Assembly: GCF_001562255.1 (NCBI RefSeq)
Contig: NZ_CP014301.1
Span: 4,371,501 to 4,435,500 of the forward strand
Direction: 5' to 3'
Length of the DNA: 64,000 nucleotides
Source: Bosea sp. PAMC 26642
GTDB lineage: Bacteria; Pseudomonadota; Alphaproteobacteria; Rhizobiales; Beijerinckiaceae
This document shows positions 52,715 through 62,655 of the stretch, piece after piece. Position 1 is the stretch's first letter; every line of letters begins with the position of its first letter. The notes under the pieces were generated by a model that ran no database searches, was not told the origin of the DNA, and saw only the letters and a program-made list of their open reading frames with translations. A program made the position numbers and the translations under genes.

Positions 52715-54589
52715 CTACTTGAGGGACGACGCCATCAAACGTCCTAAACGAGCGGCAAAGAGCTGGGCGTCGGCGGGCCGCTCTCCGTCCAGGACGCGCG
52801 CCTCGTCAAGCAGCAGGTGAGCGATGTCGTCGCGCAGCGCGTCATCTTCGAGCATTGCGAGCTTCGTCAACAGCGAGTGCTGCGGATTGATCTCGAGGAT
52901 CGGCTTGGCTGCGCAGTCGAGCCGCCCGGCAGCCGAAAGCATCTTCTCGAATTGCCGGTCGGGTCCCTTGTCAGGCGCCACGAGACAGACAGCGCTATCG
53001 GTAAGGCGATCGGACGCACGAACATCGGCGACCTCCGCTCCGAGGATCTTCTTGAGGGCGTCGATCAGCTCATCGACTTCAGGTGAAGTTTCGGTTGCAG
53101 GCTTTTCACCGCCATCGACAAGCGGGATCAACCCGAGATCGGCAGTGCCTTGGGTAATCGACTTGAACGGCTTGCCCTCGAAATCTGGCGCATTCGAAAC
53201 CCAGAAGCTGTCAACCGGATCATTCAGCAACAGCACCTCAACCCCGCGCGCTCGAAAGCCTTCTAGCTGCGGCGAGCTGGAAATCCGGACGAGATCATCG
53301 CCGACAATGTAGTAGATCGCGGTCTGGTTTTCCTTCAGGGCACCGGTATAGTCCTTGAGGCTTCGCACGCCCTCGCCGGAAGCGGTCGTTCTGAAGCGCG
53401 CAAGCCCAAGCAATTGCTCGCGCCGCTCGTAATCCTCGTAGATGCCCTCCTTCACGACCGCGCCGAAGTTCTCCCAGATCGCCGCGAAGGTAGCGGGTTC
53501 GTTCTCGGCGAGCTTGCCAAGATCCGACAGGATGCGATTGGTGACGCCCTTCTTGATCGCCGCGAGCAGCGGGCTGTCCTGAATCATATCGCGCGAGACG
53601 TTCAGAGGCAGATCGGCGGTGTCGACCAAGCCCCGCACGAACCGCAGATAGCGCGGAAGCAGCTCCGCCTCTTCGGTGATGAAGACGCGCTTCACATAAA
53701 GCTTCATCCTGCCCTTGCGATCAGCGTCGAACAGGTCGAACGGCTTGCTGCCGGGGATAAAGGCCAAAGTGGTATATTCGTGCCGACCTTCCGCCCGGAA
53801 ATGCACGGTCGCTGCAGGTTCGTCATACTGCGCGGCCACGCTGCGATAGAAGTCGGTATACTCCGCCGGGGTAATCTCGCTCTTCGACTTTGTCCAAAGA
53901 GCTGCGCCATCGGCAAGTGAGGTCGGCTCGGCTCCCGGCTTATCCAGAAGCGTGATCGGCACCGGAACATGGCCCGACTGGGCCTTGATGGTGCGCTCCA
54001 ATGTCCAGCGTTCGGCATAGGTCTTCGCGTCGTCCAGCAATTGAAGCGTCACTCGCGTGCCGCGCGTAGGCGCGTCGTCCAGCGCGGCGGGCGAGACCGA
54101 GAATTCGCCCTTGCCGTCGGATGTCCACGTCCAGGCCTCATCGCTTCCGGCGCGGCGGCTGACAACGGTGACCTCTCCCGCGACCATGAAGGCCGAATAG
54201 AACCCGACGCCGAACTGCCCGATAAGTTGAGCGCCTTCCTTGCTCTTGGCCGCTTCGACCTGGTCCATGAAGGCACGCGTGCCTGAGCGCGCGATCGTGC
54301 CAAGCGCCTCAATCATCTCATCGCGGCTCATGCCGATGCCGTTGTCACTGATCGAGAGCGTGTTTGCCTCCGGATCGGCGGCAACCGTGATGCCAAGTTT
54401 GCCTTCGTCTGCGATCAACGTTGGCTTTGCAATCGCCTCATAGCGCAGCTTCTCGCAGGCATCCGCCGCGTTGGAAATCAACTCGCGCAGGAAGACGTCC
54501 CGGTCCGAATAGACCGAGTGAACCATCATGTGCAGCAGGCGAGAAACGTCGGCTTCGAAGCTGTGGTTCTCTGTGGTCGCGTTCGTCAT
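52715..54589 (-). CDS. htpG: chaperone HtpG (Hsp90)
   Basis: 624 residues, normal length. GHKL ATPase motifs: FLRELISNAADACEKLRYEA, LSISDNGIGMSRDEMIEALGTIARSGT, GQFGVGFYSAFMVA; the middle-domain Arg region LPLNVSRDMIQ is present, as is the C-terminal dimerisation part. ATP-driven chaperone in the cytoplasm. It has no partner gene nearby and is preceded by about 280 non-coding bases. Confidence 0.97.
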   Translation of the reverse strand: MTNATTENHSFEADVSRLLHMMVHSVYSDRDVFLRELISNAADACEKLRYEAIAKPTLIADEGKLGITVAADPEANTLSISDNGIGMSRDEMIEALGTIARSGTRAFMDQVEAAKSKEGAQLIGQFGVGFYSAFMVAGEVTVVSRRAGSDEAWTWTSDGKGEFSVSPAALDDAPTRGTRVTLQLLDDAKTYAERWTLERTIKAQSGHVPVPITLLDKPGAEPTSLADGAALWTKSKSEITPAEYTDFYRSVAAQYDEPAATVHFRAEGRHEYTTLAFIPGSKPFDLFDADRKGRMKLYVKRVFITEEAELLPRYLRFVRGLVDTADLPLNVSRDMIQDSPLLAAIKKGVTNRILSDLGKLAENEPATFAAIWENFGAVVKEGIYEDYERREQLLGLARFRTTASGEGVRSLKDYTGALKENQTAIYYIVGDDLVRISSSPQLEGFRARGVEVLLLNDPVDSFWVSNAPDFEGKPFKSITQGTADLGLIPLVDGGEKPATETSPEVDELIDALKKILGAEVADVRASDRLTDSAVCLVAPDKGPDRQFEKMLSAAGRLDCAAKPILEINPQHSLLTKLAMLEDDALRDDIAHLLLDEARVLDGERPADAQLFAARLGRLMASSLK

Positions 54590-54866
54590 AACGGCTCTCG
54601 GACTTCGAAATTGATGGCGCCGATTTGGACGCGTCAGAATGGGTTTTCAAGAGGGCAGAAGTCTTGATCCTTCGCTAGCATGGCGCTCGATTCTCGGCAG
54701 GCAATGTCGGCCGATTGCAGCGTTCGGACTGCTAGACTGCGAACGGCGACACTCACCAGTCGCGATCGAAGAGTGCAACATCAGCGACGGCTAATCAGTG
54801 ACGTAGGTCCCGCCCCCAGGCTCGGACGAACCCTGCTGTAATCGGCATGAATGTTGTGAGCGCTGC

Positions 54867-55772
54867 TTATTGGGGAGAGTCCCGGCTCTTGTGCTGTTCG
54901 ACGATGATTTCAAAATGAGTGAGGGTTGGCGTCGGTATCGGTCTCCTAACGAGTGAAAGCAGTGCTGGTGGCAGGACGTCGCTGCTGACACGTTTGTAGA
55001 CAACGAAATCGGAGTAAACGCCCGCCATCGATGCCGGAACGAAGGTGATCCCGAGCTCTGCCGCGACCAGGCTCAAAATGGACGTCATCTGCGGCGCGTC
55101 CTGATGCGCGATGATGGGGCTGAAGCCCGCTCCCTCGCACGCCGATACGATCCGTTCGACTAGCCGCTCACCGATGGGGCGTGGCCGCAAGATGATCGTT
55201 TCTCCCTTGAGTGCCGACAAGGAGATCGTCTCGGCGTCGGCGAGCCGGTGTCTGGACGAGACTGCAGCCAACATTGGCTCCTCAACAACGGTCGTCGCCA
55301 CGAGGCCCGCCAGCTTGATATCGGTCGGCCTGACGAACGCTCCATCCAGGGCGCCGGCGCGCACTGCCTCGATATGGACCAGCGTGTTGGCCTCCGAGAG
55401 GGAAAAATCGACGGCAGGGAATCGGGCGCGGTAAGTCCTTAGGATCGAGGGAACGATCCGGTTGAAAGCGGCCGACGGCGTCAGGCCGATGCGAAGCTGC
55501 CCATCTTCACCCTCTGCAGCACGCTTCGCTGAAAGAGCGGCTTCCGACAAAGACGCCAGAATCCGCTTTGCGTCCGCGTGATAGCGCTGGCCAGCGGCGG
55601 TTAGAGACACCGTCCGCCGCGTCCGGTGAAACAGCGCCAAGCCCAACTCGCGCTCCAGAGATTGGATGGCCATCGACAACGGCGGCTGTGAGACGCCGAG
55701 CTTCTCGGCTGACCGTCGGAAGTGGAGCTCCTCGGCGAGGGTCACGAAATATCGAAGTCGGCGGATGTCCAT
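54867..55772 (-). CDS. LysR-family regulator
   Basis: 301 residues from ATG 55772 (MDIRRLRYFVTLAEELHFRR). N-terminal winged helix KLGVSQPPLSMAIQSLERELGLALFHRT, then a periplasmic-binding-like co-inducer domain (LRIGLTPSAAFNRIVPSIL). Divergent from the prpF-tctC-CoA-transferase operon, the classic arrangement in which LysR activates its neighbour. The co-inducer is probably the acid the operon handles. Confidence 0.9.
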   Translation of the reverse strand: MDIRRLRYFVTLAEELHFRRSAEKLGVSQPPLSMAIQSLERELGLALFHRTRRTVSLTAAGQRYHADAKRILASLSEAALSAKRAAEGEDGQLRIGLTPSAAFNRIVPSILRTYRARFPAVDFSLSEANTLVHIEAVRAGALDGAFVRPTDIKLAGLVATTVVEEPMLAAVSSRHRLADAETISLSALKGETIILRPRPIGERLVERIVSACEGAGFSPIIAHQDAPQMTSILSLVAAELGITFVPASMAGVYSDFVVYKRVSSDVLPPALLSLVRRPIPTPTLTHFEIIVEQHKSRDSPQ

Positions 55773-55777
55773 GGCCA

Positions 55778-55793
55778 CTGATAGCAAAATCAG
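55778..55793. promoter_or_regulatory. LysR box ctgat-N6-atcag
   Basis: Perfect inverted repeat ctgat-agcaaa-atcag, which holds the LysR-type T-N11-A core (TGAT-N6-ATCA). It lies between lysR and prpF, about 72 bases ahead of prpF, as expected for an activator site. Confidence 0.55.
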
Positions 55794-55864
55794 ATCACAG
55801 AAGTGAGAAAGATATATTTTACCGGCTGTCAGCTTGAGCGCAGTATCAATGCAGGAGAGCAGAC

Positions 55865-57001
55865 ATGACCGCCGCCAAAATAACCCGAAAGGCCACGCCA
55901 GCGATCTACATGCGCGGCGGCACGAGCAAGGGCGTGTTTTTCCGCGAAGACGCGTTGCCGCCGGCGGGGCCGGCGCGTGACCAGTTCCTGTTGTCGGTCA
56001 TGGGCAGCCCGGATCGATATGGCCGTCAACTGAACGGCCTCGGCGGCGGCATCTCATCGGTTTCCAAAGTCATCATCGTCCGGAGATCTGAGGATGACGA
56101 GGCCGATATCGAATATTTGCACGGTCAGGTTTCAGTCGATTCGCCTCTCGTCGACTACAGCGCCAATTGCGGCAACCTGTCGTCCGCCGTTGGCCAATTC
56201 TCGCTCGAAGCGGGGTTGATCGAGATGCCGGACAAGGGCGAGGCCCTCATCCGCATGCGCAACATGAATGCGGGCATCCTAGTGAACTCTCGCTTCGCGC
56301 TCCAGGATGCGATGCCCGATTACGAGGGCGACTTCCAAATGCCAGGTGTGTCGGGAGGCAATTGGCGTGTCGCGCTCGAATACCTGATGCCGCCGCGTCC
56401 CCTCTGCCGTTCTGGCGCTCCAATCGAGAACGTCATGGTCGCCGGACGCAGCGTTGCGATAAGCGCGGCAGACGCGTCTTTGCCCTGCATCTTCGTCGCC
56501 GCCCATGAGCTTGGAGTCGCGCCGGCCAGCTCGCCCGCCGAGATCGATGCCGATGCAGAGACGGCTCGGCTGCTGGAAGTTTTGAGGCGAGAAGGGGCTG
56601 TCAGAATGGGGCTTGCAGATGATCCGGCAGCCGCTGCTCAAGCAAGCCCCAAGATCGGAATTGTCAATTCTCCTGTCGATTACATTGCGATCGACGGCAC
56701 ACCCGTAAGCGCAGGCGACTACGACATTGGAATCCGGATGATCTCGATGGGCAAAGCGCATAAGGCCGTGCCGCTGACAGCAGCGATGTGTTTGGCCGCG
56801 ACCGCGCTGGCGCCGAGCACGATCCCAAACGCGCTTGCCAGAATCGCAAATGCTCCAGAGGTGCGGGTCGGCAGTCCGTCAGGCGTCCTCAGCGTTGGAG
56901 CGATCGTTCAGCAAAGGCAGTCGGTCTCGTATGCGGAACGCACAATCGTCTATTCGACGGCCAACAAACTGATGGCCGGGGTTGTCTATGGCTACGTCTA
57001 A
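55865..57001 (+). CDS. PrpF-family isomerase
   Basis: 378 residues with ribosome site aggaga ahead of ATG 55865. PrpF/AcnD-associated fold: PAIYMRGGTSKGVFF, NGLGGGISSVSKV, VDYSANCGNLSSAVGQF, and GIRMISMGKAHKAVPLTAAMCLAATA. Family members isomerise aconitate-like or oxalomesaconate-like tricarboxylates. Operon partners (tricarboxylate binding protein, CoA transferase) fit an unsaturated tricarboxylic acid substrate. Confidence 0.9.
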   Translation: MTAAKITRKATPAIYMRGGTSKGVFFREDALPPAGPARDQFLLSVMGSPDRYGRQLNGLGGGISSVSKVIIVRRSEDDEADIEYLHGQVSVDSPLVDYSANCGNLSSAVGQFSLEAGLIEMPDKGEALIRMRNMNAGILVNSRFALQDAMPDYEGDFQMPGVSGGNWRVALEYLMPPRPLCRSGAPIENVMVAGRSVAISAADASLPCIFVAAHELGVAPASSPAEIDADAETARLLEVLRREGAVRMGLADDPAAAAQASPKIGIVNSPVDYIAIDGTPVSAGDYDIGIRMISMGKAHKAVPLTAAMCLAATALAPSTIPNALARIANAPEVRVGSPSGVLSVGAIVQQRQSVSYAERTIVYSTANKLMAGVVYGYV

Positions 57002-57021
57002 CTAAAAAAATGGAGGAAACT

Positions 57022-57969
57022 ATGAAGCGTCTTCTTGTCGCGCTGTCGCTTGCCTGCAGCGCTGTCGCCGGCCACGCAGCAGAGCTGCCATCGCTCGAAA
57101 TCATTGCGCCGGCCGGCCCGGGCGGTGGTTACGATCAGCTGGCACGCGCAGCCCAAAGCGCACTCATGGAAGAGGGGATCGTGACATCGATCCAGGTCAA
57201 TAACCGGCCGGGCGCCGGAGGCACCCTCGGCCTTGCGGAGTTCGTGACGAAGAATAAGAACGGCGTCAATCTGATCGCGACTGGCATCGGCATGGTCGGC
57301 TCGATCGTGACCAGCAAATCGCCCGTCCGCATGGATCAGACGAAGCCGCTCGCTTTGATGACGGGCGAATACCTGACCATCGTTGTTGGTAAGAACTCTC
57401 CCATCCGGAACATGTCGGATCTCGCTGAGGCCTACAGGAAGAACCCTGCGACCCTCTCCCTCGGCGGCTTTGCCGCGGGCGGCAGCGATCATCTTCTTTA
57501 TGGCGCGGTCGTCCAGTCCTTCAACGGCGACGTCTCCAAGATGAACTATGTTGTCATGGGCGCCGGTGGTGAACTGCTTGCGCCTGTCATGGGCGGCCAT
57601 ATCTCCACGGCGGCCGGCGGCTACAATGAGTTTGCCAGCCAGATTAAGTCTGGCGCGCTGCGTGCCATTGGAATCGCCTCGCCGACCCGCCTGCCGGGCA
57701 TCGACGTGCCGACGATGAAGGAACAGGGATTTGACGTCGACCTGGTTAACTGGCGCGGCTTTCTCGCTCCGGCCGGAATTTCCGACGCCGACCGCGCCAA
57801 GCTCGACAAGGCGCTCGGCAGCATGGTGAAAAGCGAACGCTGGCAGAAGCTGCTCGAAGCTCGCGGTTGGGTCGATCTCTATATGCCGTCGGATAAGTTC
57901 GCCGAGTTCCTGGCCAACGAGGACAAAAAGGTGACCACCACCCTACGGTCGCTGAAATTGATCGATTGA
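57022..57969 (+). CDS. tripartite tricarboxylate transporter binding protein (Bug/TctC)
   Basis: 315 residues from ATG 57022, with ggagg just upstream (ATG 57010 less likely). Sec signal LLVALSLACSAVAGHA, then the Bug fold: LEIIAPAGPGGGYDQLARAAQSAL, VNNRPGAGGTLGLAEF, SLGGFAAGGSDHLLYGAVV, GIASPTRLPGIDVPTMKEQGFDV. Periplasmic. No TctA/TctB membrane genes are nearby, so it must use a transporter coded elsewhere. Confidence 0.9.
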   Translation: MKRLLVALSLACSAVAGHAAELPSLEIIAPAGPGGGYDQLARAAQSALMEEGIVTSIQVNNRPGAGGTLGLAEFVTKNKNGVNLIATGIGMVGSIVTSKSPVRMDQTKPLALMTGEYLTIVVGKNSPIRNMSDLAEAYRKNPATLSLGGFAAGGSDHLLYGAVVQSFNGDVSKMNYVVMGAGGELLAPVMGGHISTAAGGYNEFASQIKSGALRAIGIASPTRLPGIDVPTMKEQGFDVDLVNWRGFLAPAGISDADRAKLDKALGSMVKSERWQKLLEARGWVDLYMPSDKFAEFLANEDKKVTTTLRSLKLID

Positions 57970-58000
57970 GCGAACCTCGGAAACTGCCAAGCTTACGCTA

Positions 58001-59398
58001 ATGAAGTCAGTCTTCGACATCCTGTCTGACATCTGGGCCTCGGTCGGCGGCGCGCCGGCCGCGTTGAGCGATGTCGAGTTGACCGGGCAGGAGCCCGGGC
58101 TGCCGTCGTCGTTTCGCGTCGGCGCGGCCGCCCAGGTTACGGTGGCGGCGTTAGGCCTCGCGGCTTCGCGACGCCATCGTCGCCTCACGGGCCTTCGCCA
58201 AACCGTCAGTGTCGCGATGGACCATGCCGTCGCCGAATTTCGAAGCGAGCGGTTCATCTCCATCGATGGCATTGCAGCCAAGGGATTCCGGGATCCGCTC
58301 TCCGGAATTTTTCGCACAAGCGACGGTGGCTGGTTTCGTCCGCATATCTCGTTTCCGCATCACAAGCGGCTGCTGACCCGCCTGCTAGCTCTGCCAGACG
58401 ACCCCGATCTAGAGACCTTTGCCCTCGCTATCGCCGGGTGGGACGCAATGGCGCTACAAGAGGCCCTGATTGTCGCGGGGGGCGTCGGAGCGGCTCTGCA
58501 AAGTTTCGAGCAATGGGATGCGCACCCCCAGGCCGGATACTCGGCGCAGGGACCATTACTCCGGATCGAGCGGATCGGAGATGCACCGCGTGATACGACG
58601 CATGCAGCGGCTTCGCAGCCGCTGAGCGGGCTCAAAGTGCTAGACCTGACGCGTGTCATCGCTGGGCCTGTCTGTGGCCGGGCTTTTGCCGCTCATGGAG
58701 CAGAGGTTCTGGCAATCAGTTCCCAGAAGCTTCCCGCAATCCCGCAACTGGTCCTCGATACCAATCGGGGAAAGTTCAGCGCAAACCTCGACCTCGACGA
58801 TCCGCAGCAGTGCTCCCGACTTGAGACGCTACTGTCGGAGGCAGATATTTTTCTTCAGGGCTATCGCCCACACGCACTGGAACGGCGCGGCTTCGGCCCT
58901 CAAGCGGTAGCAACACGTCGCCCAGGTATCATCTATGTGCAGCTATCCGCGTTCGGAACCACAGGTCCGTGGAAGAACCGCCGCGGCTTCGACTCTCTGG
59001 TGCAGACGGCTACGGGTTTCAACAAAGCAGAAATGGCTGCGGCCGGCAGCAAGCATCCTCTCGAACTGCCCTGTCAGGCCCTGGATCATGCGACGGGCCA
59101 GTTGATGGCGCTCGGCGCCATCATTGCGCTCGAACGTCGAGCCGAGCAGGGAGGCAGCTGGCTTGTGGAAGCGTCGCTGGCCCGCACGGCGTATTGGCTT
59201 CGTGGGCTGGGCCGGCTGGAGCATGGAGGCTCGTCACAGGAGTCACAACCGGCGGCGGCGTTCTTCTGCCAGCACCAATTGCCCGACGGGCGCGTCGTAA
59301 GCGGCATCGTCCCAGCCGCTAAGCTGTCGGCGACACCTGCGAAGTTGCAACGCGCAAATCCCGAACTCGGCGCTGATCCAGCCCGCTGGCAGAGCTAG
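58001..59398 (+). CDS. family III CoA-transferase (CaiB/BaiF)
   Basis: 465 residues. The first ~200 residues are an incomplete CoA-transferase half, and the second half is the full one: LSGLKVLDLTRVIAGPVCGRAFAAHGAEVL, LQGYRPHALERRGFGPQA, YVQLSAFGTTGPW, and the catalytic Asp in ALDHATGQLMALG. It moves CoA between acyl donors and carboxylates. 31 bases after tctC; likely activates the imported acid. Confidence 0.85.
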   Translation: MKSVFDILSDIWASVGGAPAALSDVELTGQEPGLPSSFRVGAAAQVTVAALGLAASRRHRRLTGLRQTVSVAMDHAVAEFRSERFISIDGIAAKGFRDPLSGIFRTSDGGWFRPHISFPHHKRLLTRLLALPDDPDLETFALAIAGWDAMALQEALIVAGGVGAALQSFEQWDAHPQAGYSAQGPLLRIERIGDAPRDTTHAAASQPLSGLKVLDLTRVIAGPVCGRAFAAHGAEVLAISSQKLPAIPQLVLDTNRGKFSANLDLDDPQQCSRLETLLSEADIFLQGYRPHALERRGFGPQAVATRRPGIIYVQLSAFGTTGPWKNRRGFDSLVQTATGFNKAEMAAAGSKHPLELPCQALDHATGQLMALGAIIALERRAEQGGSWLVEASLARTAYWLRGLGRLEHGGSSQESQPAAAFFCQHQLPDGRVVSGIVPAAKLSATPAKLQRANPELGADPARWQS

Positions 59399-59448
59399 AT
59401 TAGTCCGTCGTTCGGAGTAACTTGAACGTTTCCAACTGTGATGCGAAT

Positions 59449-60249
59449 TTAGCTCCCACGTCCTGCCATAGACCGGGTTTTATTGTTACGAGCAGCTGGC
59501 GGCGAAGGTTCGCTTTGTGAGCAGACCGCAGCGAGTGGGAGGTCCGTTTCTAAAGTCCGAAGTGCTACTCGAACTGTTTGCCCAGTTCCGATGACGTGGA
59601 TGCCGACCAGTTGTCCGAGGTGCTCTATGTCGCGCGCCTTCAAAGCCAGCAGGATAGCTTCGTGCTGCGCTACGGATTCCTCCCACCGGTGACCGATGTC
59701 GAGTGCTGCGAACCGCGCGCGCTCGACCTGGGTCAGGATGACGGCATGCGTTTCAATGATGACTGGATTATGCGACATCGCGACTAGATCGCGGTGCAGT
59801 TCCTGGTTGAGCTCGAAGTAGGGCTTTCGGTCGCCACGCGTAAAGTAACCCAGCATCCGAAGATGCTTTTTCTCGAACGCCGCAATCTCGGCAGCGCTCG
59901 CTCGGGAGGCCGCGAGGCGCGCCGCCTGAGCTTCCAGAATCGCCTGCGTCTCGAAAAGGTGCTCGACTTGTTCAAGCGATAAGTCGGTGACCGTGGCACC
60001 CCGAAACGGGTGCAGGACAACCAGTCGCTCGGCGGCCAGCGCTTTGAGCGCTTCTCTCAAAGGCGTGCGCGAAACGCCGAGCGCTTGGCTCAGCTGCGCT
60101 TCGGCGATCCATTCTCCCGGCTGCAACTCATGGCGAACGATCATCTTGCGCAGCTCGGCCGTGAGTTCACCGTGAATGCTTGTTCTGAAACGACGCCGTG
60201 GTGTGGCGGTCGCGGCTGTTCGCTTCACCCGAACAAGTGCCAAATCCAT
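59449..60249 (-). CDS. GntR-family (FCD) regulator
   Basis: 266 residues from ATG 60249. N-terminal winged helix HGELTAELRKMIVRHELQPGEWIAEAQLSQALGVSRTPLREALKAL, then a helical FCD domain (TQAILEAQAARLAASRASA ... YFELNQELHRDLVAMSHNP) whose Asp/His residues bind metal and an organic acid. Divergent from the sugar-type ABC operon, so the likely repressor of it. Confidence 0.9.
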   Translation of the reverse strand: MDLALVRVKRTAATATPRRRFRTSIHGELTAELRKMIVRHELQPGEWIAEAQLSQALGVSRTPLREALKALAAERLVVLHPFRGATVTDLSLEQVEHLFETQAILEAQAARLAASRASAAEIAAFEKKHLRMLGYFTRGDRKPYFELNQELHRDLVAMSHNPVIIETHAVILTQVERARFAALDIGHRWEESVAQHEAILLALKARDIEHLGQLVGIHVIGTGQTVRVALRTLETDLPLAAVCSQSEPSPPAARNNKTRSMAGRGS

Positions 60250-60401
60250 ATCTCCCGCACGGATTATCGTTATATATGAGCAGGTTGCAAATAATAGCAT
60301 ACAAAATGCAAAATGGCCCTTGTCATCAAATGACGATCGTCGTCAGATGATGTCAATGCCGGACGTCGCGCCCGGCCTGGCCAAGCCGCAGGGGATATTC
60401 G
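60250..60401. promoter_or_regulatory. divergent GntR / ABC promoter region
   Basis: AT-rich 150-base spacer. It includes the perfect palindrome gacgatcgtc within the looser inverted repeat catcaaatgacgatcgtcgt...gatg, and the AT stretch tatcgttatatatga. Candidate operator and promoters, not verified by any consensus. Confidence 0.4.
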
Positions 60402-61706
60402 ATGACAGTGCAGATTTTTTCTCGCCGTTTCGTTTTCGCTTTGGCTGGCCTGTCGGCCATCGCGGCGACCGGAGTGCCGACTGCCCACGCGCAGGATCGC
60501 TCAATCGTCGTGACCGCAGTTTCGAGCTTTAAACTGATCGAGACGTTAGTGCCGGATTTCGTCAAGGAAACCGGCATCAAGGTCGATCTACAGGTGCTGC
60601 CATACCCGCAGCTCCGGCAGCGCTCGATGGCCGACTTCGTCAGCGGCAGCGCCAATTCAGATGTGTATGCGCAAGATATCATTTGGCTCGGTGAGTGGGC
60701 CAAGAATGGCTATGTCCGGCCGCTGGATGAGTTAATCGCACGCGACATCAAGGGTGACGACGCCGCCGACATTTTGCCAGGCGCGCTGAATGCCTTGTCG
60801 AAATGGGACGGCAAGACCTGGAGCATGCCTTTCGGGGCGTATTACTTCCTGAACTATTATCGGAAAGATTTGTTTGATCAGGCCGGTCTCAAGGCGCCTG
60901 TGACCTTTGCAGATGTCGACGCTGCGGCCGAGAAGCTGACTGACAAGGCCAAGAACCAGTTCGGCATCTCCATGGCCTACCAGCGTGGCGGGCCGATCGT
61001 TTCGTGGTTTCTGTCGACCTATACCGGGGCAGGCGGCCGCCTGCTCAAGAACCCACCGGAGGATTTCGCGCCGACACTCGATTCGCCGGAGGCGCTGGCA
61101 GTCCTCAAGCACTATCTCGGTTGGCTGAAGTATGCCCCCAATGGCGCGGTCGGACATCATTGGAACGACCAGACTGTCGCCATGCAGTCGGGTCGGCTTG
61201 CGATGGCGCCAACGTTCTCGATCAACGGCCCCGAATTCGCAAAGCCCGAGGTCTCGAGCATCGCGGGCAAGGTCGGCTACACCACGATGCCGCGCCTAAC
61301 AGCAGAGGCCCCACCCGTCATTCCGTTCGGCGGCTGGGCGCTCGGCATCAATGCCAAGACGCAGAAGGTCGAAGATTCCTGGCGCTTCATCAAATGGCTG
61401 ACCAGCGGCCCCATCCAGACTCGACTGGCGCTGCTCAATGGAACGCCTGTGCGCTATTCGGCACTCCAGGATCCGCAGGTGCAGAAGCTCTACCCTTGGG
61501 TTGCCGAGGTCGCCGCTGCTGAACGCGCTGGCCAGGTCTTCCCGGACTATCGTCCTCGCTACCCATTCTATCCTCAGATCGAGGAAGCACTCGGTCTCGA
61601 ACTGAACAATGCCGCTCTGGGGAAGAGCACGCCTGAAGAGGCGCTCAAACTTGCCAATGAAAAGATCCGCAAGATCGTTGCCGATGCCGGGCAACCGATG
61701 AAGTAA
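60402..61706 (+). CDS. sugar-type ABC transporter binding protein
   Basis: 434 residues. Signal FSRRFVFALAGLSAIAATGVPTAHA, then the family 1 fold: VPDFVKETGIKVDLQVLPY, DVYAQDIIWLGEWAKNGYV, WSMPFGAYYFLNYYRKDLFDQAGL, PVIPFGGWALGINAKTQK. Periplasmic, binding sugars, polyols or glycerol-phosphate-like ligands. Two permeases follow; the ATPase is not in the window. Confidence 0.93.
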   Translation: MTVQIFSRRFVFALAGLSAIAATGVPTAHAQDRSIVVTAVSSFKLIETLVPDFVKETGIKVDLQVLPYPQLRQRSMADFVSGSANSDVYAQDIIWLGEWAKNGYVRPLDELIARDIKGDDAADILPGALNALSKWDGKTWSMPFGAYYFLNYYRKDLFDQAGLKAPVTFADVDAAAEKLTDKAKNQFGISMAYQRGGPIVSWFLSTYTGAGGRLLKNPPEDFAPTLDSPEALAVLKHYLGWLKYAPNGAVGHHWNDQTVAMQSGRLAMAPTFSINGPEFAKPEVSSIAGKVGYTTMPRLTAEAPPVIPFGGWALGINAKTQKVEDSWRFIKWLTSGPIQTRLALLNGTPVRYSALQDPQVQKLYPWVAEVAAAERAGQVFPDYRPRYPFYPQIEEALGLELNNAALGKSTPEEALKLANEKIRKIVADAGQPMK

Positions 61707-61734
61707 CGCCTGGGTAGCGACGCGTCCCGACGAC

Positions 61735-62655
61735 ATGCAACAGAGCGTGACAACTTCTTACGGGGCACGGACCGGTCTCCGCCTGAATTCGGCTTCGCTG
61801 TTCCTTGTGCCGGCTGCCCTCATGAGCCTGCTCTTGATCGCTCTGCCGCTCATCGGCCTCGTCGGCGCGAGCCTGTTCGACTGGAACCTGACGCGGCCAG
61901 GCAGCTGGCGTTTCATCGGCCTCGGTAACTATCTCCGGTTGCTGCAAGACGGCCATTTCTGGCGCACCATCGCGACCACGGGCTGGTTCGTCGTCGGAAG
62001 CGTTTTATTGCAGCTGGTCGCCGGCATCGCGATCGCGCTGTTGTTCAACCACCGACTGCCGGGTCTGGGCATCGTCAGGACGCTGTTCCTGGCGCCCATG
62101 ATGATCGCACCGGTATTCGCGGGAATGATCTGGCGGCTGTTTCTCTCGGACGATTTTGGGATTGTAAAATACGTGCTGCAGCTGCTCGGCTGGCTGGATC
62201 CGCCGTTGTGGTTGGCCGACCCGTCTTTCGCCCTTCAAACCGTCATCGTGATCAGCGCCTGGCAGTGGATCCCCTTCGTCGTTCTCTTCGTGCTGGCGGG
62301 TCTCCAGGTCATTCCGGTGGAACTCTACGAGGCAGCCAAGCTCGACGGCGCCGGTCCTCTCAAACGATTTCGCTACATCACATTGCCCCTGATCGCGCCG
62401 ATCGTGACCACTGTCGCGATTTTCCGGATCATCGACGCGATCAAGGTGTTCGACCTGATCTACGCCACTACTGCGGGCGGCCCGGGAGACGCGACCGAGA
62501 CGATCTCCTATCTCGTCTACCAGACCTCGATGACCTTCTTCGATCTGGGCTACGGCTCGGCCGTGGCCACGCTGATGTTGGTCGTGGTCGGAGCCCTCGC
62601 GTTGCTGATGGTGATGTGGAACAGCCGGACCGGCCTTTCGGGGCGGCGCGCATGA
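61735..62655 (+). CDS. sugar-type ABC permease (MalF/UgpA-like)
   Basis: 306 residues with six helices. N-terminal PAALMSLLLIALPLIGLVGASLFDW; EAA loop YEAAKLDGAGPLKRFRYITLPLIAP. The stop overlaps the next start by 4 bases. It pairs with the following permease in the inner membrane. Confidence 0.95.
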   Translation: MQQSVTTSYGARTGLRLNSASLFLVPAALMSLLLIALPLIGLVGASLFDWNLTRPGSWRFIGLGNYLRLLQDGHFWRTIATTGWFVVGSVLLQLVAGIAIALLFNHRLPGLGIVRTLFLAPMMIAPVFAGMIWRLFLSDDFGIVKYVLQLLGWLDPPLWLADPSFALQTVIVISAWQWIPFVVLFVLAGLQVIPVELYEAAKLDGAGPLKRFRYITLPLIAPIVTTVAIFRIIDAIKVFDLIYATTAGGPGDATETISYLVYQTSMTFFDLGYGSAVATLMLVVVGALALLMVMWNSRTGLSGRRA

